Of a stretch of 64,000 bases of DNA, positions 16,492 through 25,458 are shown piece by piece. Each line of letters opens with the position of its first letter. Positions within the stretch are counted from its first letter, which is position 1. The stretch is from Mycobacterium sp. GTDB lineage: Bacteria; Actinomycetota; Actinomycetes; Mycobacteriales; Mycobacteriaceae. The position numbers and the translations under genes were made by a program. The DNA is taken from assembly GCA_018882965.1 (NCBI GenBank), contig VEQY01000007.1, positions 1-64,000 of the forward strand, in the 5' to 3' direction. The notes beneath the pieces were generated by a model. It was not told the origin of the DNA. It did no database searches and saw nothing but the letters and a program-made list of their open reading frames with translations.

Positions 16492-17645
16492 TGAGAGACG
16501 AATTCCGGCGCTGGGGACTGGTTCTGCTCGTCGTGCTGGTGCTGGCCGCGACCTCCGGTTGCGGTTGGCGCGGGGTCAACTCGCTGCCGCTTCCCGGTAC
16601 ACAGGGCAATGGGCCGGGGTCGTTCGAGGTACGCGCGCAAATGCCCGATGTGATGAACATCCAGCCGAACTCCCGTGTCAGGGTGGGCGACGTCACCGTC
16701 GGCCACATCTCGCGGATCGAACTTGAAGGATCCCACGCATTGGTCACGATGCGGCTGGATCCCGACGTCGAGCTACCGGCCAATGCCACCGCGAAGATCG
16801 GTATGACAACGATTTTCGGCTCGCTGCACATTGAGTTGGCCCCACCCACCGATGAAGAACCCGTGGGCAGATTGCGGGAGGGATCTCTGATTCCGCTGTC
16901 CCGAGCGGGCTCCTACCCAAGTCCGGAGCAAACGCTGTCAGCCCTCTCACTGGTCCTCAACGGCGGTGGCGTTGGGCAGGCCGGAGATATCACCGAGGCG
17001 CTGAGCACGGCCTTCCGTGGACGTGAAGACGATCTACGCAGCCTGATCCAGCAGTCGAACACCTTCGCGGCCAATCTCAACGATCAGACCGGCGACATCA
17101 TTGCCGCGACCGAGAGCCTGAACGGTCTGGCCGATAAATTCGCCAGGCAGCAGCCAGTTCTCGATGAGGCCCTTCGCACGGTTCCCGACGCGCTCGCGGT
17201 GCTCAACGGTGAACGCGACAACCTGGTGGAAGCGGCCGATCAGCTCAGTAAGTTCAGCGCGCTCACCGTCGATACGGTGAATCGCAGCAAGGAGAACCTG
17301 GTCAAGGAATTGCAGCAGCTCGGTCCGGCGGTCAAGGCCCTGGCCGACGCCGGCCCCGCCCTGACCGGCTCGCTGGGCCTGCTGCCGACGTATCCCTTTC
17401 CGAATGCCAATGTTGAGAAGTGGCACCGGGGTGACTACACCAATCTGACCGCGGTCATCGACCTCACGCTGAGCAGACTTGACGCAGGTCTGTTCACCGG
17501 CACGCGATGGGAGTGCAACCTCACCGCACTCGAATTGCAGTGGGGCCGCACCATCGGACAGTTCCCCAGTCCGTGCATGGCGGGCGGCCCCTTCAACCCG
17601 GGCAACCCGCTGACGGTGCCGTACCGCTGGGACCAGGGACCCTGA
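16491..17645 (+). CDS. mceE: MceE family lipoprotein
   Basis: 384 aa. The N-terminus ends in the lipobox ATSGC (Cys24), so it is a lipid-anchored member, as MceE proteins (LprK/LprN type) are. The MCE domain has PNSRVRVGDVTVGHISRI and GMTTIFGSLHIELAPP. A helical region and a C-terminal ECNLTALELQWGRTIGQFP follow. The start overlaps the mceD stop by one base. Confidence 0.92.
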   Translation: MRDEFRRWGLVLLVVLVLAATSGCGWRGVNSLPLPGTQGNGPGSFEVRAQMPDVMNIQPNSRVRVGDVTVGHISRIELEGSHALVTMRLDPDVELPANATAKIGMTTIFGSLHIELAPPTDEEPVGRLREGSLIPLSRAGSYPSPEQTLSALSLVLNGGGVGQAGDITEALSTAFRGREDDLRSLIQQSNTFAANLNDQTGDIIAATESLNGLADKFARQQPVLDEALRTVPDALAVLNGERDNLVEAADQLSKFSALTVDTVNRSKENLVKELQQLGPAVKALADAGPALTGSLGLLPTYPFPNANVEKWHRGDYTNLTAVIDLTLSRLDAGLFTGTRWECNLTALELQWGRTIGQFPSPCMAGGPFNPGNPLTVPYRWDQGP

Positions 17646-17646
17646 T

Positions 17647-19008
17647 ATGCCCCTGAGTCGGCAGGCACGCATCCAGTTGGCGATCTTCGCGGTGATCGCC
17701 CTGGTGGCACTGGCAGTGATGGGTCTGCAGTTCATGAAGCTCCCCGCGAAGCTGTTCGGAGTCGGTCACTACACGGTGACCATGCAGCTGCTGGGCGCCG
17801 GTGGTCTATATGAAAGCAGCAACGTCACCTACCGCGGTTCCGAAGTGGGCCGGGTGACATCGCTGCGTCTGACCGATTCCGGGGTGGTCGCCGAACTATC
17901 GTTGAAATCCGGAGTCGACATCCCCCGCGATCTCAAGGCCGAGGTGCACAGTGTGTCGGCGATCGGTGAGCAATACGTCGCCTTGATACCGCGCAACGAC
18001 ACCTCGCCGCCACTCAAACAGGGCGATGTCATCGCCGTACAGGACACCTCGGTCCCCACCGACATCAATACCCTGTTGGATGCCGTGCGAACCGGCCTGC
18101 TGGCCGTCCCGCGCGACAACCTGAAGACCGTGCTCGACGAGTCCTATACGGCGGTCGCCGGGCTGGGTCCCCAATTGTCGACGATCGTCAAGGGAATGGC
18201 CGAGCTCTCCAGCGACGCCCGGGCCAACTTGGATGCGATCACCGCGCTGATCGACGACGCGAAACCGGTGCTCGACACCCAAATCCGGACCTCGGGCTCC
18301 ATTCAGGCATGGGCATCGCAGGTCGCCACCGTGACTCGGCAATTGCGCGACAGTGACCAAGCCGTAGCCGGTGTCCTCCAGGGTGCCGGCCCGGCTCTGG
18401 ATGAAAGCCGCCAACTGCTCGACCGGGTCCTGCCGCCGCTGCCGGTCTTGCTGACCAACCTGGTGAGCGTCAGCGAAGTGGGCCTGACCTACCGGAACGG
18501 CCTCGAACAGCTTCTGGTGCTGTTTCCCCAACTAGTCGCCATCGAGCAAGGTTCGTTGCTGGCCAACGTCAATACCAACCAGGACTACAGGGGCGCCTAC
18601 CTCAGTTTCAACCTCAACCTCAACCTCCCCCCTACGTGTACGACCGGGTACCTGCCCGCACAACAGACCCGCAACGCCTCGTTCGAGGACTATCCGGATC
18701 TACCGGCGGGGAGCCTGTACTGCCGTGTGCCGCAGGATTCCCCGTTCAATGTCCGAGGCGCGCGCAACATCCCCTGTGAGACACGGCCGGGCAAGCGTGC
18801 TCCGACTGCCGCGATGTGCGAGAGCGACGAAGAGTACGTGCCGCTCAACGACGGCTACAACTGGAAGGGTGATCCCAACGCCACGATGTCGGGTCAGGAC
18901 ATCCCACAGTTGCCGCCGGGTTCAGTCACGCCGGAGCCACCGGGCTCCACGCCTACGGGCGACCAGAAGACCTGGCAGTCGATGCTCCTGCCGCCCCCGG
19001 CGGGCTGA
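17647..19008 (+). CDS. mceF: MceF family protein
   Basis: 453 aa. A transmembrane helix at residues 9-29 precedes the MCE domain with GGLYESSNVTYRGSEVGRV and SAIGEQYVALIP. The C-terminal part contains four Cys (TCTTGY, YCRV, PCET, MCES) and a Pro-rich end. A short run of FNLNLNLNLP arises from a 6-nt repeat (CAACCT x3, 18609-18626). It closes the 13-gene operon. A hairpin follows at 19027. Confidence 0.92.
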   Translation: MPLSRQARIQLAIFAVIALVALAVMGLQFMKLPAKLFGVGHYTVTMQLLGAGGLYESSNVTYRGSEVGRVTSLRLTDSGVVAELSLKSGVDIPRDLKAEVHSVSAIGEQYVALIPRNDTSPPLKQGDVIAVQDTSVPTDINTLLDAVRTGLLAVPRDNLKTVLDESYTAVAGLGPQLSTIVKGMAELSSDARANLDAITALIDDAKPVLDTQIRTSGSIQAWASQVATVTRQLRDSDQAVAGVLQGAGPALDESRQLLDRVLPPLPVLLTNLVSVSEVGLTYRNGLEQLLVLFPQLVAIEQGSLLANVNTNQDYRGAYLSFNLNLNLPPTCTTGYLPAQQTRNASFEDYPDLPAGSLYCRVPQDSPFNVRGARNIPCETRPGKRAPTAAMCESDEEYVPLNDGYNWKGDPNATMSGQDIPQLPPGSVTPEPPGSTPTGDQKTWQSMLLPPPAG

Positions 19009-19026
19009 CCGGGATACGCGAAACGG

Positions 19027-19046
19027 CCGGCGGTCTTAGCCGCCGG
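19027..19046. terminator. Hairpin between mceF and the convergent lipoprotein gene
   Basis: CCGGCGG and CCGCCGG pair perfectly across a 6-nt loop, 18 nt after the mceF stop and over the stop codon of the convergent gene. There is no T tract, as usual for mycobacteria. Confidence 0.5.
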
Positions 19047-19305
19047 TGATGACGTTGCCCGGAAGTGCGGTCGGGGCCGAGGGCGCCTTGACGCTGGGCG
19101 AGAACGAGTTGCCGCCCGGCTCGATGCGGGGTGCCTTCTCGGTGGGTTGCGGGGTGTTCTGCGTGCCCGGGGCGCTGGTCTCAGTCGGCGCCTTGGTCTC
19201 AGTCGGCTTCTCCTTGGTGGTGCAGGCCGAGAGCGCACCCATCCCCACCACCGCGGCAACACCGGCCGCGAGAGCGATCTGACGCGTCGAGCGAAGTGAC
19301 CACAT
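19036..19305 (-). CDS. Small Thr/Pro-rich lipoprotein
   Basis: 89 aa from ATG 19305 with GGGAG upstream. The N-terminus is a basic, hydrophobic signal ending at the lipobox GALSAC followed by TTKEKPTETKAPTETSAPG. The rest is a disordered Thr/Pro/Glu segment with no recognisable domain. Predicted to be lipid-anchored outside the membrane. Convergent with mceF. The longer open frame upstream to 19527 is not supported. Confidence 0.7.
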   Translation of the reverse strand: MWSLRSTRQIALAAGVAAVVGMGALSACTTKEKPTETKAPTETSAPGTQNTPQPTEKAPRIEPGGNSFSPSVKAPSAPTALPGNVITGG

Positions 19306-19656
19306 GGCTGATGACTCCCATCCCTGCCCACCGTGGGCATCTGTTGGCCGTGCCCCGGTTTTTCCGATCCCCGGTGGGCACACACACCTGTGCCCGGGCG
19401 GGCACGGCCACCTGCGAGCATACGCCAACGGCCGTCTCCGGATCCCGACGCGTACCGGCGGAAAGTCCCGACTTTCGCGCGGGGCGAACTGTGCCGGCGG
19501 CCGAGATGTCCCCCGATTGCAGGACACGGAATCATCCGGTCGGAGGCCCTGTCGGGGGACAGGACGACGGGCGTTTTCCCGGAATCATGGGTGTTGGCGG
19601 CGGCTTTCGCGGCGTAAACAGACCCGAAACGCGTAGACCGCGGAAGTCGCCGCCGC
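19306..19656. other. 351-bp gap without a gene
   Basis: No convincing coding frame on either strand. It holds two perfect inverted repeats: GGGCACA/TGTGCCC with a 6-nt loop (19376-19395) and GAAAGTC-CC-GACTTTC (19461-19476). Both lie upstream of the lipoprotein gene and downstream of the 65-aa membrane protein. Confidence 0.6.
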
Positions 19657-19854
19657 TCACCTCCATCCCGGACCCGACGGGGTCCGGGCCCACCGGCCGG
19701 CCTCGGTATCCAGTTCGGCGCCCAACTCCCTGGCCAGTCTCAGGGCGCGGCGATCGGCATCGACCCGGTGATAGATCTCCGAGAGACACACGCCGATCCA
19801 GATACCCAGCACGTAGACGGCGCCGATACCCGCGAGAGCCAGTGCGAAGTTCAC
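19657..19854 (-). CDS. Small single-pass membrane protein
   Basis: 65 aa from GTG 19854, chosen because GGAGGT lies 6 nt upstream. One hydrophobic segment (residues 3-23, ALALAGIGAVYVLGIWIG) is followed by a charged, helical cytoplasmic-looking part with DADRRALRLARELGAELD. Function unknown. Confidence 0.6.
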   Translation of the reverse strand: MNFALALAGIGAVYVLGIWIGVCLSEIYHRVDADRRALRLARELGAELDTEAGRWARTPSGPGWR

Positions 19855-19982
19855 GTGGGACCTCCGTCCGGTCTGCTGCTTCCACGCGAGCGTATCCACG
19901 GGGTATGACACTGATCGGGCATCGAGGCATGGGCCAACTAAGCGTGGCCATTGAGTAGTCTCTGCTCGGAGAGGAATCCGCC

Positions 19983-20015
19983 ATGTCACCAGAGTTTCCA
20001 GCGGTCACCCGATGA
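19983..20015 (+). other. Ten-codon upstream ORF coupled to the SDR gene
   Basis: ATG at 19983 with GGAGAGGA 7 nt upstream encodes MSPEFPAVTR and ends in a TGA that overlaps the SDR start at 20012 (ATGA). TAGTCT (19956-19961) could be its -10. The SDR itself has no other ribosome binding site. Confidence 0.5.
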
Positions 20016-20845
20016 CCGCCATTTCCCTGCCCGGTTGCTCGGTCGCGATCACCGGGGCCGCCCGCGGTATCGGTTATGCCACTGCCAAGGCCTTCCTGGC
20101 TGCGGGAGCCAGGGTGTTCATCGGCGACCTCGACGCCGATCTGGCCAAGGCCGCCGCAGCCGATCTGGGCTGTGTCGGCACGGGCCTGGACGTGCGGTCG
20201 CGGGAGTCCTTCGCAGCATTTCTCGCCGGCGTCGATCCTCCGGTGCGGGTTCTGGTGAACAACGCCGGCATCATGCCCGCCGGCCGTTTCGTCGAGGAGT
20301 CCGACGCCGTCACCGACGCAATCATCGACGTCAACCTCAACGGCGTGCTGCGCGGAACCAAGCTCGCGCTTCCCGGCATGCTTGAACGCGGAAGCGGGCA
20401 CATCGTCAACGTGGCGTCGTATCTGGGCGTGGTGCCGGCTGCTGGGCTGGCCACCTACTGTGCTTCTAAGCACGCGGTGGTCGGTTTCAGCGAGTCGCTG
20501 CGCGACGAGGTGGCCGGAACCGGGGTGACGGTGACCGCGGTCCTGCCCTCCGCGGTGCGCACCGATCTCGTCTCGGGGGTCAAGCTCGGCGGGCTGTTGC
20601 CCACCGTCGACCCCGAGGTGATCGCCGAGGCCGTGGTGGAGTCCTGCCGGACCCGGCCGGCGATCGTTGCGGTGCCGGGTTGGATGCGCAGCTACGAGGC
20701 CGCCGCCGCCGTCGTGCCCGACCGGTTACTCGGGGCTATTCGCGGACGGCTGACCCGTGATCGGGTGTTGCGCAAACTCGACAGTGAGGCCAGGGCGAGC
20801 TACGACGAGCGGATCCGGCGCGAGGCCGGCGCGGATTCGAGCTAG
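20012..20845 (+). CDS. Short-chain dehydrogenase/reductase (SDR)
   Basis: 277 aa. The cofactor motif GAARGIGYA follows the first strand, and DLDADL at the end of strand 2 favours NAD(H). NNAGIMPAGRF is present. The catalytic set is S in NVASYLG, Y and K in YCASKHAV. The C-terminus is longer than in minimal SDRs and rich in Arg. It acts on an unknown alcohol or ketone. Its start is exactly at the end of a ten-codon upstream ORF. Confidence 0.88.
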   Translation: MTAISLPGCSVAITGAARGIGYATAKAFLAAGARVFIGDLDADLAKAAAADLGCVGTGLDVRSRESFAAFLAGVDPPVRVLVNNAGIMPAGRFVEESDAVTDAIIDVNLNGVLRGTKLALPGMLERGSGHIVNVASYLGVVPAAGLATYCASKHAVVGFSESLRDEVAGTGVTVTAVLPSAVRTDLVSGVKLGGLLPTVDPEVIAEAVVESCRTRPAIVAVPGWMRSYEAAAAVVPDRLLGAIRGRLTRDRVLRKLDSEARASYDERIRREAGADSS

Positions 20846-20876
20846 GTCAGGTTCATACGCGGTCAGGTTCATACGC
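20845..20876. repeat. Perfect 16-nt tandem duplication between convergent stops
   Basis: GGTCAGGTTCATACGC occurs twice without spacing (20845-20860 and 20861-20876). The second copy contains the stop of the PhoX gene; the first begins on the last base of the SDR stop. Confidence 0.92.
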
Positions 20877-22959
20877 CGATGTCACCATCGGGTCGCCACA
20901 CGGCCACCACCGATGGGCGCGCGGTTCCGTTCCCGCCCTCGGGCCACCGGGACAGCGGGTTGTCCAGACTGTTGTCGTCGTTCTCGCCGGGATGCTGGAC
21001 ACACACGGTCACCAGATCGGCCGCCACCGTCGGGCCACACGCCTCCGCCCCGAGGGGCACGGACAGAAACTGTCGGGTCTCGCCCCGGTTCGTCCCCTCC
21101 AGTGCGACCGCGAAGAGCCCGTCGTTGGAGTCCAGGGCGTTGCCGTCGGTGGCGATCCACAGATTGCCGAATCTGTCGAAGGTGAGGTTGTCCGGACAGG
21201 AGATCGGGCTGACCTTGGACTTGTCGAAGCCTCCGAAGTAGGTGTCGGCGGCAGCGGGGTCGCCGCACACCAGCAGCAAATCCCAGGTGAACGATGTGCC
21301 CGCATGGTCGTCGGTGATTTCCAGGATCTGGCCATTCTTGTTGTCGTTCCGCGGATTTGCCGCATCGGGGGCGGGCTTGTCGGGTGCGCCGCGCTGGTCA
21401 TTATTGGTCAGCGCAACGTAGACTTTGCCGGTCTTGGGGTTGGCCTCGAAGTCCTCGGGCCGGTCCATCTTCGTGGCCCCCACTGTGTCCGCGGCCATCC
21501 GGGTGAAGACTGCGACCTCCTGTGCGGTCATTCCCTCGACAAGAGATTCCGCTGCCCCGTCCGGACCCGAGCGCAGCACCGGAATCCACGTCCCCGAGCC
21601 GCGGAACGACCCGTCGGCCGGCAGGGTGCCTGAGCCGTTGATCTGCTCGGCGGGGATGTCGCTGGAGAGTTTGGCTACGTAGAGCGTCCCCTCGTCGAGA
21701 ATCCTCATATTGGCGGCCATCGCCGCGGCGTCCCGGCCGGGTTGGATCTTCTTGCCCGAGATGAATTTGTACATGTAGTCGAAACGCTCGTCGTCACCCG
21801 TGTAGGCGACCACCGTTCCGTCGTCGGTGACGTGAATGGTCGCGGCCTCGTGTTTGAACCTGCCCAGCGCGGTGTGCTTGACCGGCACAGAGTTCGGGTC
21901 CCACGGATTGACTTCGACGACCCAGCCGAATCTGTTGACCTCATTCGGTTCCGCGGCGAGATCGAAGCGTGAGTCGAACTCTTCCCAACGACGTTCGCTC
22001 GGTTTGACCTTGATGCCGTAGCGCTTCCACCGCGCAGCTGTCTGAGGAGTGGAAACCTGGGTGTCCTCAGCGGCGCCGAAGTAGCCGTTGAAGTTCTCCT
22101 CGCCGCTGAGGACCGTGCCCCACGGCGTGATTCCTCCCGAGCAGTTGTTCAGCGTTCCGGCCACGGAGCGTCCGGACGGATCAGCCGAGGTGATGACGAA
22201 CTCGCTGCCCGCTGCCGGACCGATGAGCGTGAACGGCGTGTCGGCGGTGATCCGCCGGTTGTAGGGGCCGATCACCGGAGTGAGGCCATCCGGGCCACGT
22301 TCGACCTCGACAACCGACAGTCCGTGGGCGGCCAGCGCGATCTCGAACTGCTCGCGCGTCGGCTTGTCCGGGTCGAAGCCGGGGAACATGAACTGTTCGG
22401 TGGTGTACTCGTGGTTGACCACCATCAGGAACCGGTTGGATGCGTCAGGCACCGGCAGCAGCCCAGCGAAGTCGTTGTTGAAGCCGAACTGCTGGCGTTG
22501 TGCGGCGGCGGTCTGGTTGCGCACATCGAATGTCGGGGCGCCAGGCAGGACGGGGTCGCCCCAGCTGATCACCACGGCCTGCCGGTAGCCCTGGGGGATC
22601 ACGACGGCGTCCTCGCTGTTGGGCGCCACCGCGGTGAAATTCAGACCCGGTGGCGTCCCTGCGGAACCGGACGCACCGTCTGCAGTCGGGCTCGGCTGGC
22701 CGGTCTTCGTGGTCGTGGAGCACGCGGCCAGAGCCGAGCCGGTGGTGACCGCCAGCACCGTCACTCCCGCCGCCTTGAGCACCGAACGCCGGGAAAGCGA
22801 GCGGCCGACCTGCGCGACGATGTCGCCGAAGTATTCGTTGTCGCTGGTGTTCGGCGCGGGGTGGGCGCAGGCGTCCCCGCACCGGTGGCGGCAGGTGACC
22901 CGTTGCCGGGAGGACTGCCCAGAGTGGCTGATCAGCATGTTCAGAGGCACCAGAACCAT
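20869..22959 (-). CDS. phoX: PhoX-type alkaline phosphatase (DUF839)
   Basis: 696 aa from ATG 22959. A Cys-rich N-terminal segment (CRHRCGDACAHPAPN) is followed by a Tat-like signal inside the chain (LSRRSVLKAAG, then AACSTT). The phosphatase body has LMVVNHEYTTEQ, NNCSGGITPWGT, SGEENFNGYFG, RFKHEAATIHV, MDRPEDFEANPKTGKVYV and FDRFGNLWIATDG. PhoX enzymes are Ca/Fe-dependent phosphomonoesterases outside the membrane. The frame extends upstream to 23049 but the shorter start matches the mycobacterial form of the family. Convergent with the SDR. Confidence 0.85.
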   Translation of the reverse strand: MVLVPLNMLISHSGQSSRQRVTCRHRCGDACAHPAPNTSDNEYFGDIVAQVGRSLSRRSVLKAAGVTVLAVTTGSALAACSTTTKTGQPSPTADGASGSAGTPPGLNFTAVAPNSEDAVVIPQGYRQAVVISWGDPVLPGAPTFDVRNQTAAAQRQQFGFNNDFAGLLPVPDASNRFLMVVNHEYTTEQFMFPGFDPDKPTREQFEIALAAHGLSVVEVERGPDGLTPVIGPYNRRITADTPFTLIGPAAGSEFVITSADPSGRSVAGTLNNCSGGITPWGTVLSGEENFNGYFGAAEDTQVSTPQTAARWKRYGIKVKPSERRWEEFDSRFDLAAEPNEVNRFGWVVEVNPWDPNSVPVKHTALGRFKHEAATIHVTDDGTVVAYTGDDERFDYMYKFISGKKIQPGRDAAAMAANMRILDEGTLYVAKLSSDIPAEQINGSGTLPADGSFRGSGTWIPVLRSGPDGAAESLVEGMTAQEVAVFTRMAADTVGATKMDRPEDFEANPKTGKVYVALTNNDQRGAPDKPAPDAANPRNDNKNGQILEITDDHAGTSFTWDLLLVCGDPAAADTYFGGFDKSKVSPISCPDNLTFDRFGNLWIATDGNALDSNDGLFAVALEGTNRGETRQFLSVPLGAEACGPTVAADLVTVCVQHPGENDDNSLDNPLSRWPEGGNGTARPSVVAVWRPDGDIGV

Positions 22960-23068
22960 GTGTCGAACGTAAGCCCTGCAGGCGATCAGCGGGCAAGAAG
23001 CAGGTGAACGCCAGGCGAATCGTCCCCGCCTCAATCGCCGAGTCGCCACGTCGGGGGCCCGATGTGAC

Positions 23069-23074
23069 TACCTT
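23069..23074 (+). promoter_or_regulatory. Leaderless -10 box TACCTT of the EEP lipoprotein gene
   Basis: TACCTT ends 7 nt before the ATG at 23082. Confidence 0.4.
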
Positions 23075-23081
23075 GTGGGAC

Positions 23082-24080
23082 ATGTCTGCACCTGCCCGCC
23101 TACTGCTGACCGCGGTGCTAGCCTTGATATGGGCGCTGCCCGCGTGTGACTCCGCCGGCTCACCCCCGAAGGCCACCACGCTGAAGGTGATGTCGTTCAA
23201 CATCTACGGCGGCGGCGCCAACGACGGCAAGCCGGTCGACGAAACGGTCGCGGTGATCCGAGCCGCCGAGGCCGACATCGTCGGTGTGCAGGAGACCCGG
23301 CTGGAGACTGATCCCTGTACCGCCCAGAGTTGTCCACCGACCGGACCCAGCGTGGCCAAGGCGATCGCCGACAAGCTCGGCTTCTACTACTACGACCAGA
23401 CGAAGGACAATGCAGCCCTGTGGGCCAACGCGGTCATCAGCCGCTATCCCATCGGCGCGGCCACTCCGAACGATTTGGGCGTGCCCATCGATGTCGACGG
23501 CCGCAAGGTCTTCGCCTACAACGTCCACTTCACCGACTATCCCTACCAGCCCTACCAGCTGCTCAAGATCCCCTACGGCGACGCGCCCTTCCTGTCCGAG
23601 GCGACCGCCGCGGTGAAGGCCGCCGAAGATGCCCGCGGCCCGGCGCTGAAACTGCTCATCGAGGATCTCAAGGCTGCCGACAACGCTGCCGCGGCGTTCG
23701 TGTTCGGCGACTTCAACGAACCCTCGCACCGCGACTGGACCCAACGGGCCGTCGATGCCGGCAATCAGCCGATGGTGGTGTCGTGGCCGACCACCTCAGC
23801 CCTTGAGCAGCAGGGCTTCACCGATGCACTGCGCGCCGCCTATCCCGATGAGGTGGCGAAGCCCGCGTTCACCTGGACTCCCACCACCGAACGCACGGAC
23901 CCGGCCGACCACCACGACCGGATCGACTTCGTCCTGGTCCGCGGCGGCGCGGGCGGTTCAGGCGATCCCGTGGCTGTGGAGGGGGCGTCCATCGTGGGTG
24001 AGAAGACGCCCGAGGCCGACATCGTCGTCACGCCCTACCCGAGCGATCATCGCTCGGTGGTGGTCAGCGTCCGGTTCTAG
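23082..24080 (+). CDS. Exported EEP-family phosphodiesterase lipoprotein
   Basis: 332 aa. The signal peptide ends in the lipobox LPACDS. The EEP core then reads VMSFNIYGGG, VGVQETRLE, VFGDFNEPS, and a final PSDHRSVVVSV, giving the catalytic Asn, Glu, Asp and His. A CTAQSCPP pair after the second motif could form a disulfide. It should cleave an external phosphodiester such as a phospholipid, cyclic phosphate or DNA. It is divergent from PhoX, another extracellular phosphatase, which suggests phosphate scavenging (inference). Confidence 0.82.
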   Translation: MSAPARLLLTAVLALIWALPACDSAGSPPKATTLKVMSFNIYGGGANDGKPVDETVAVIRAAEADIVGVQETRLETDPCTAQSCPPTGPSVAKAIADKLGFYYYDQTKDNAALWANAVISRYPIGAATPNDLGVPIDVDGRKVFAYNVHFTDYPYQPYQLLKIPYGDAPFLSEATAAVKAAEDARGPALKLLIEDLKAADNAAAAFVFGDFNEPSHRDWTQRAVDAGNQPMVVSWPTTSALEQQGFTDALRAAYPDEVAKPAFTWTPTTERTDPADHHDRIDFVLVRGGAGGSGDPVAVEGASIVGEKTPEADIVVTPYPSDHRSVVVSVRF

Positions 24081-24093
24081 GGATGGGCCAGCG

Positions 24094-24657
24094 CTAGGGG
24101 GTGAAACTCATCGGGGCCCGGGTGACGTTGATCCGCGGACCGCTCGGGTCGCCGGCGTCCTCGCCGGAGTCCGGCGGCTGGGCCGGGGGAAGCGTCTGCT
24201 GCTCCGCGGACACCGGTGACTCCGCCGTGGCCCCCGCTGCCGACGGCGGCGAGGACGGCTCGGAGGAAACCGACGACGCATCCGACGGTGCCGTCGCATC
24301 GACCGGTGCCGGCGGGACGATCACCCGGGTGGTCGGGGGTGTGGTCCGCACGACCGGTCGTAGTTTGTCAGGGGTCTCCTCGGAGTCACCCGGTGCCATC
24401 AGCAGCACCGTGGCCACGACGAGTGCCGCCGCCGCCGCACCGATCAGGGCCAGCAGCACGCTGGTCCTGGCGTACCACGGCACCGGGGACGGCGCGGCAG
24501 TTGCCGTATCGGCATCTGCTGCGGGCTGGTCCCAGTCCCAGTCCCAGTCCCAGTCGGGCGCGACGCCGGCCAGTCGGGGCAGCGGGCCGGTGATCTCAGG
24601 ATCCTCGACGCGCCAGGCCTCGATGTCCCCGTGGGGCAGCGCCTCGTGCGTGGTCAC
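24094..24657 (-). CDS. Single-pass membrane protein with P/T/S-rich outer tail
   Basis: 187 aa from a GTG at 24657, with TAGCAT 8 nt upstream. The cytoplasmic N-terminus contains four DW dipeptides in a row, from a hexanucleotide repeat (CCCAGT x4 on the plus strand, 24531-24554). VPWYARTSVLLALIG starts a transmembrane helix (about 60-88), followed by a disordered tail with TTPPTTRVIVPPAP. The same PWYxR-helix-Thr/Pro layout occurs in the Hsp70-like protein at 39106. Function unknown. Confidence 0.65.
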   Translation of the reverse strand: MTTHEALPHGDIEAWRVEDPEITGPLPRLAGVAPDWDWDWDWDQPAADADTATAAPSPVPWYARTSVLLALIGAAAAALVVATVLLMAPGDSEETPDKLRPVVRTTPPTTRVIVPPAPVDATAPSDASSVSSEPSSPPSAAGATAESPVSAEQQTLPPAQPPDSGEDAGDPSGPRINVTRAPMSFTP

Positions 24658-24723
24658 AGGGGTCGATGCTAGACCGCAGCCACCCCTTCCCGTACCGGCT
24701 TCGGCACAAAACTCCAGGCAGGC

Positions 24724-25383
24724 TCAGTCCGGCGGCGGTTGCGGCCCGGATTTTTCCGGTCCTGATTTCTCCACGATGAGGTTCGCGGCCAGCAATGCCG
24801 CGCTGCCGACGATCGCCGCCAGCACCCCGAGGACGTTGTTGCGCGACTGCTGGCTCTGTTTGGCGCGCTGCACTTGGTCCAAACCCGCGTTCTCTTCTGC
24901 CAGTGCGAACGCCCGCTCCTGGCCCTGCATGATGATCTCCCGCTCGTTGCCCTTGAGCCGACTGAAGGTCTCCATGGTGAAGTTCTCTTTTGCCTGTTCA
25001 TTGAGGGTGAGGTAGGTGCCGTACACCTGATCGAAATCGAGTTGGTTCGCCTCGCCGAGGGCCCCGATCATGTTCTGCACCGGGGTTGCCCGGTCGAGGA
25101 TGTTGCCCTGGTAGACGCTGGCGGCCAGGTCCCGATTTGCGCCGGGCTGCAGGCCCATGATGAAGATCAGGTCACCTTGCTGGTTGGCCATGAAGTACTC
25201 AGAGGCCAGCCGCTGCAGCCGGTCGATCTGGACTGCGTTGGCCGTTCGGGTGCCGGCGATCTGCTGGATCTGGCCATCCAGCCTGTCGGTGACCAGCAAA
25301 GCCCACAGGGTTCCCACAACTGAGAACAGAAAGCCCGCGATCAGGGCGATGACTTTGGCGCGCGATCGGAGGAATGCGCTCAA
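24724..25383 (-). CDS. Two-helix membrane protein with an outer helical (sensor-like) domain
   Basis: 219 aa. Transmembrane helix at about 10-31, a mostly helical region of about 145 residues, then a second helix (VLGVLAAIVGSAALLAANLIV, about 184-204) and a short charged tail. The middle part, with heptad-like stretches such as IQQIAGTRTANAVQIDRLQ, resembles four-helix-bundle sensor domains, but no HAMP or output domain follows. It is divergent from the decarboxylase gene. Role unknown. Confidence 0.65.
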   Translation of the reverse strand: MSAFLRSRAKVIALIAGFLFSVVGTLWALLVTDRLDGQIQQIAGTRTANAVQIDRLQRLASEYFMANQQGDLIFIMGLQPGANRDLAASVYQGNILDRATPVQNMIGALGEANQLDFDQVYGTYLTLNEQAKENFTMETFSRLKGNEREIIMQGQERAFALAEENAGLDQVQRAKQSQQSRNNVLGVLAAIVGSAALLAANLIVEKSGPEKSGPQPPPD

Positions 25384-25458
25384 GACGGACCCCCTCTCGG
25401 CAGGAGGCAGCTGACGCTTTATTTTCCGATGCCAGGCAGGTCAGCGCAAGCCGCCCAC

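Noticed and set aside
19461..19476. GAAAGTC-CC-GACTTTC as a DosR (hypoxia) box
   Set aside because: On the minus strand one half (GTCGGGACTTT) resembles the DosR consensus, but the second half AGTCCC is missing; kept only as an inverted repeat.
19333..19617. Plus-strand 94-codon ORF in the 351-bp gap
   Set aside because: No ribosome binding site, Pro/Arg/Cys-rich shadow composition, crosses two inverted repeats.
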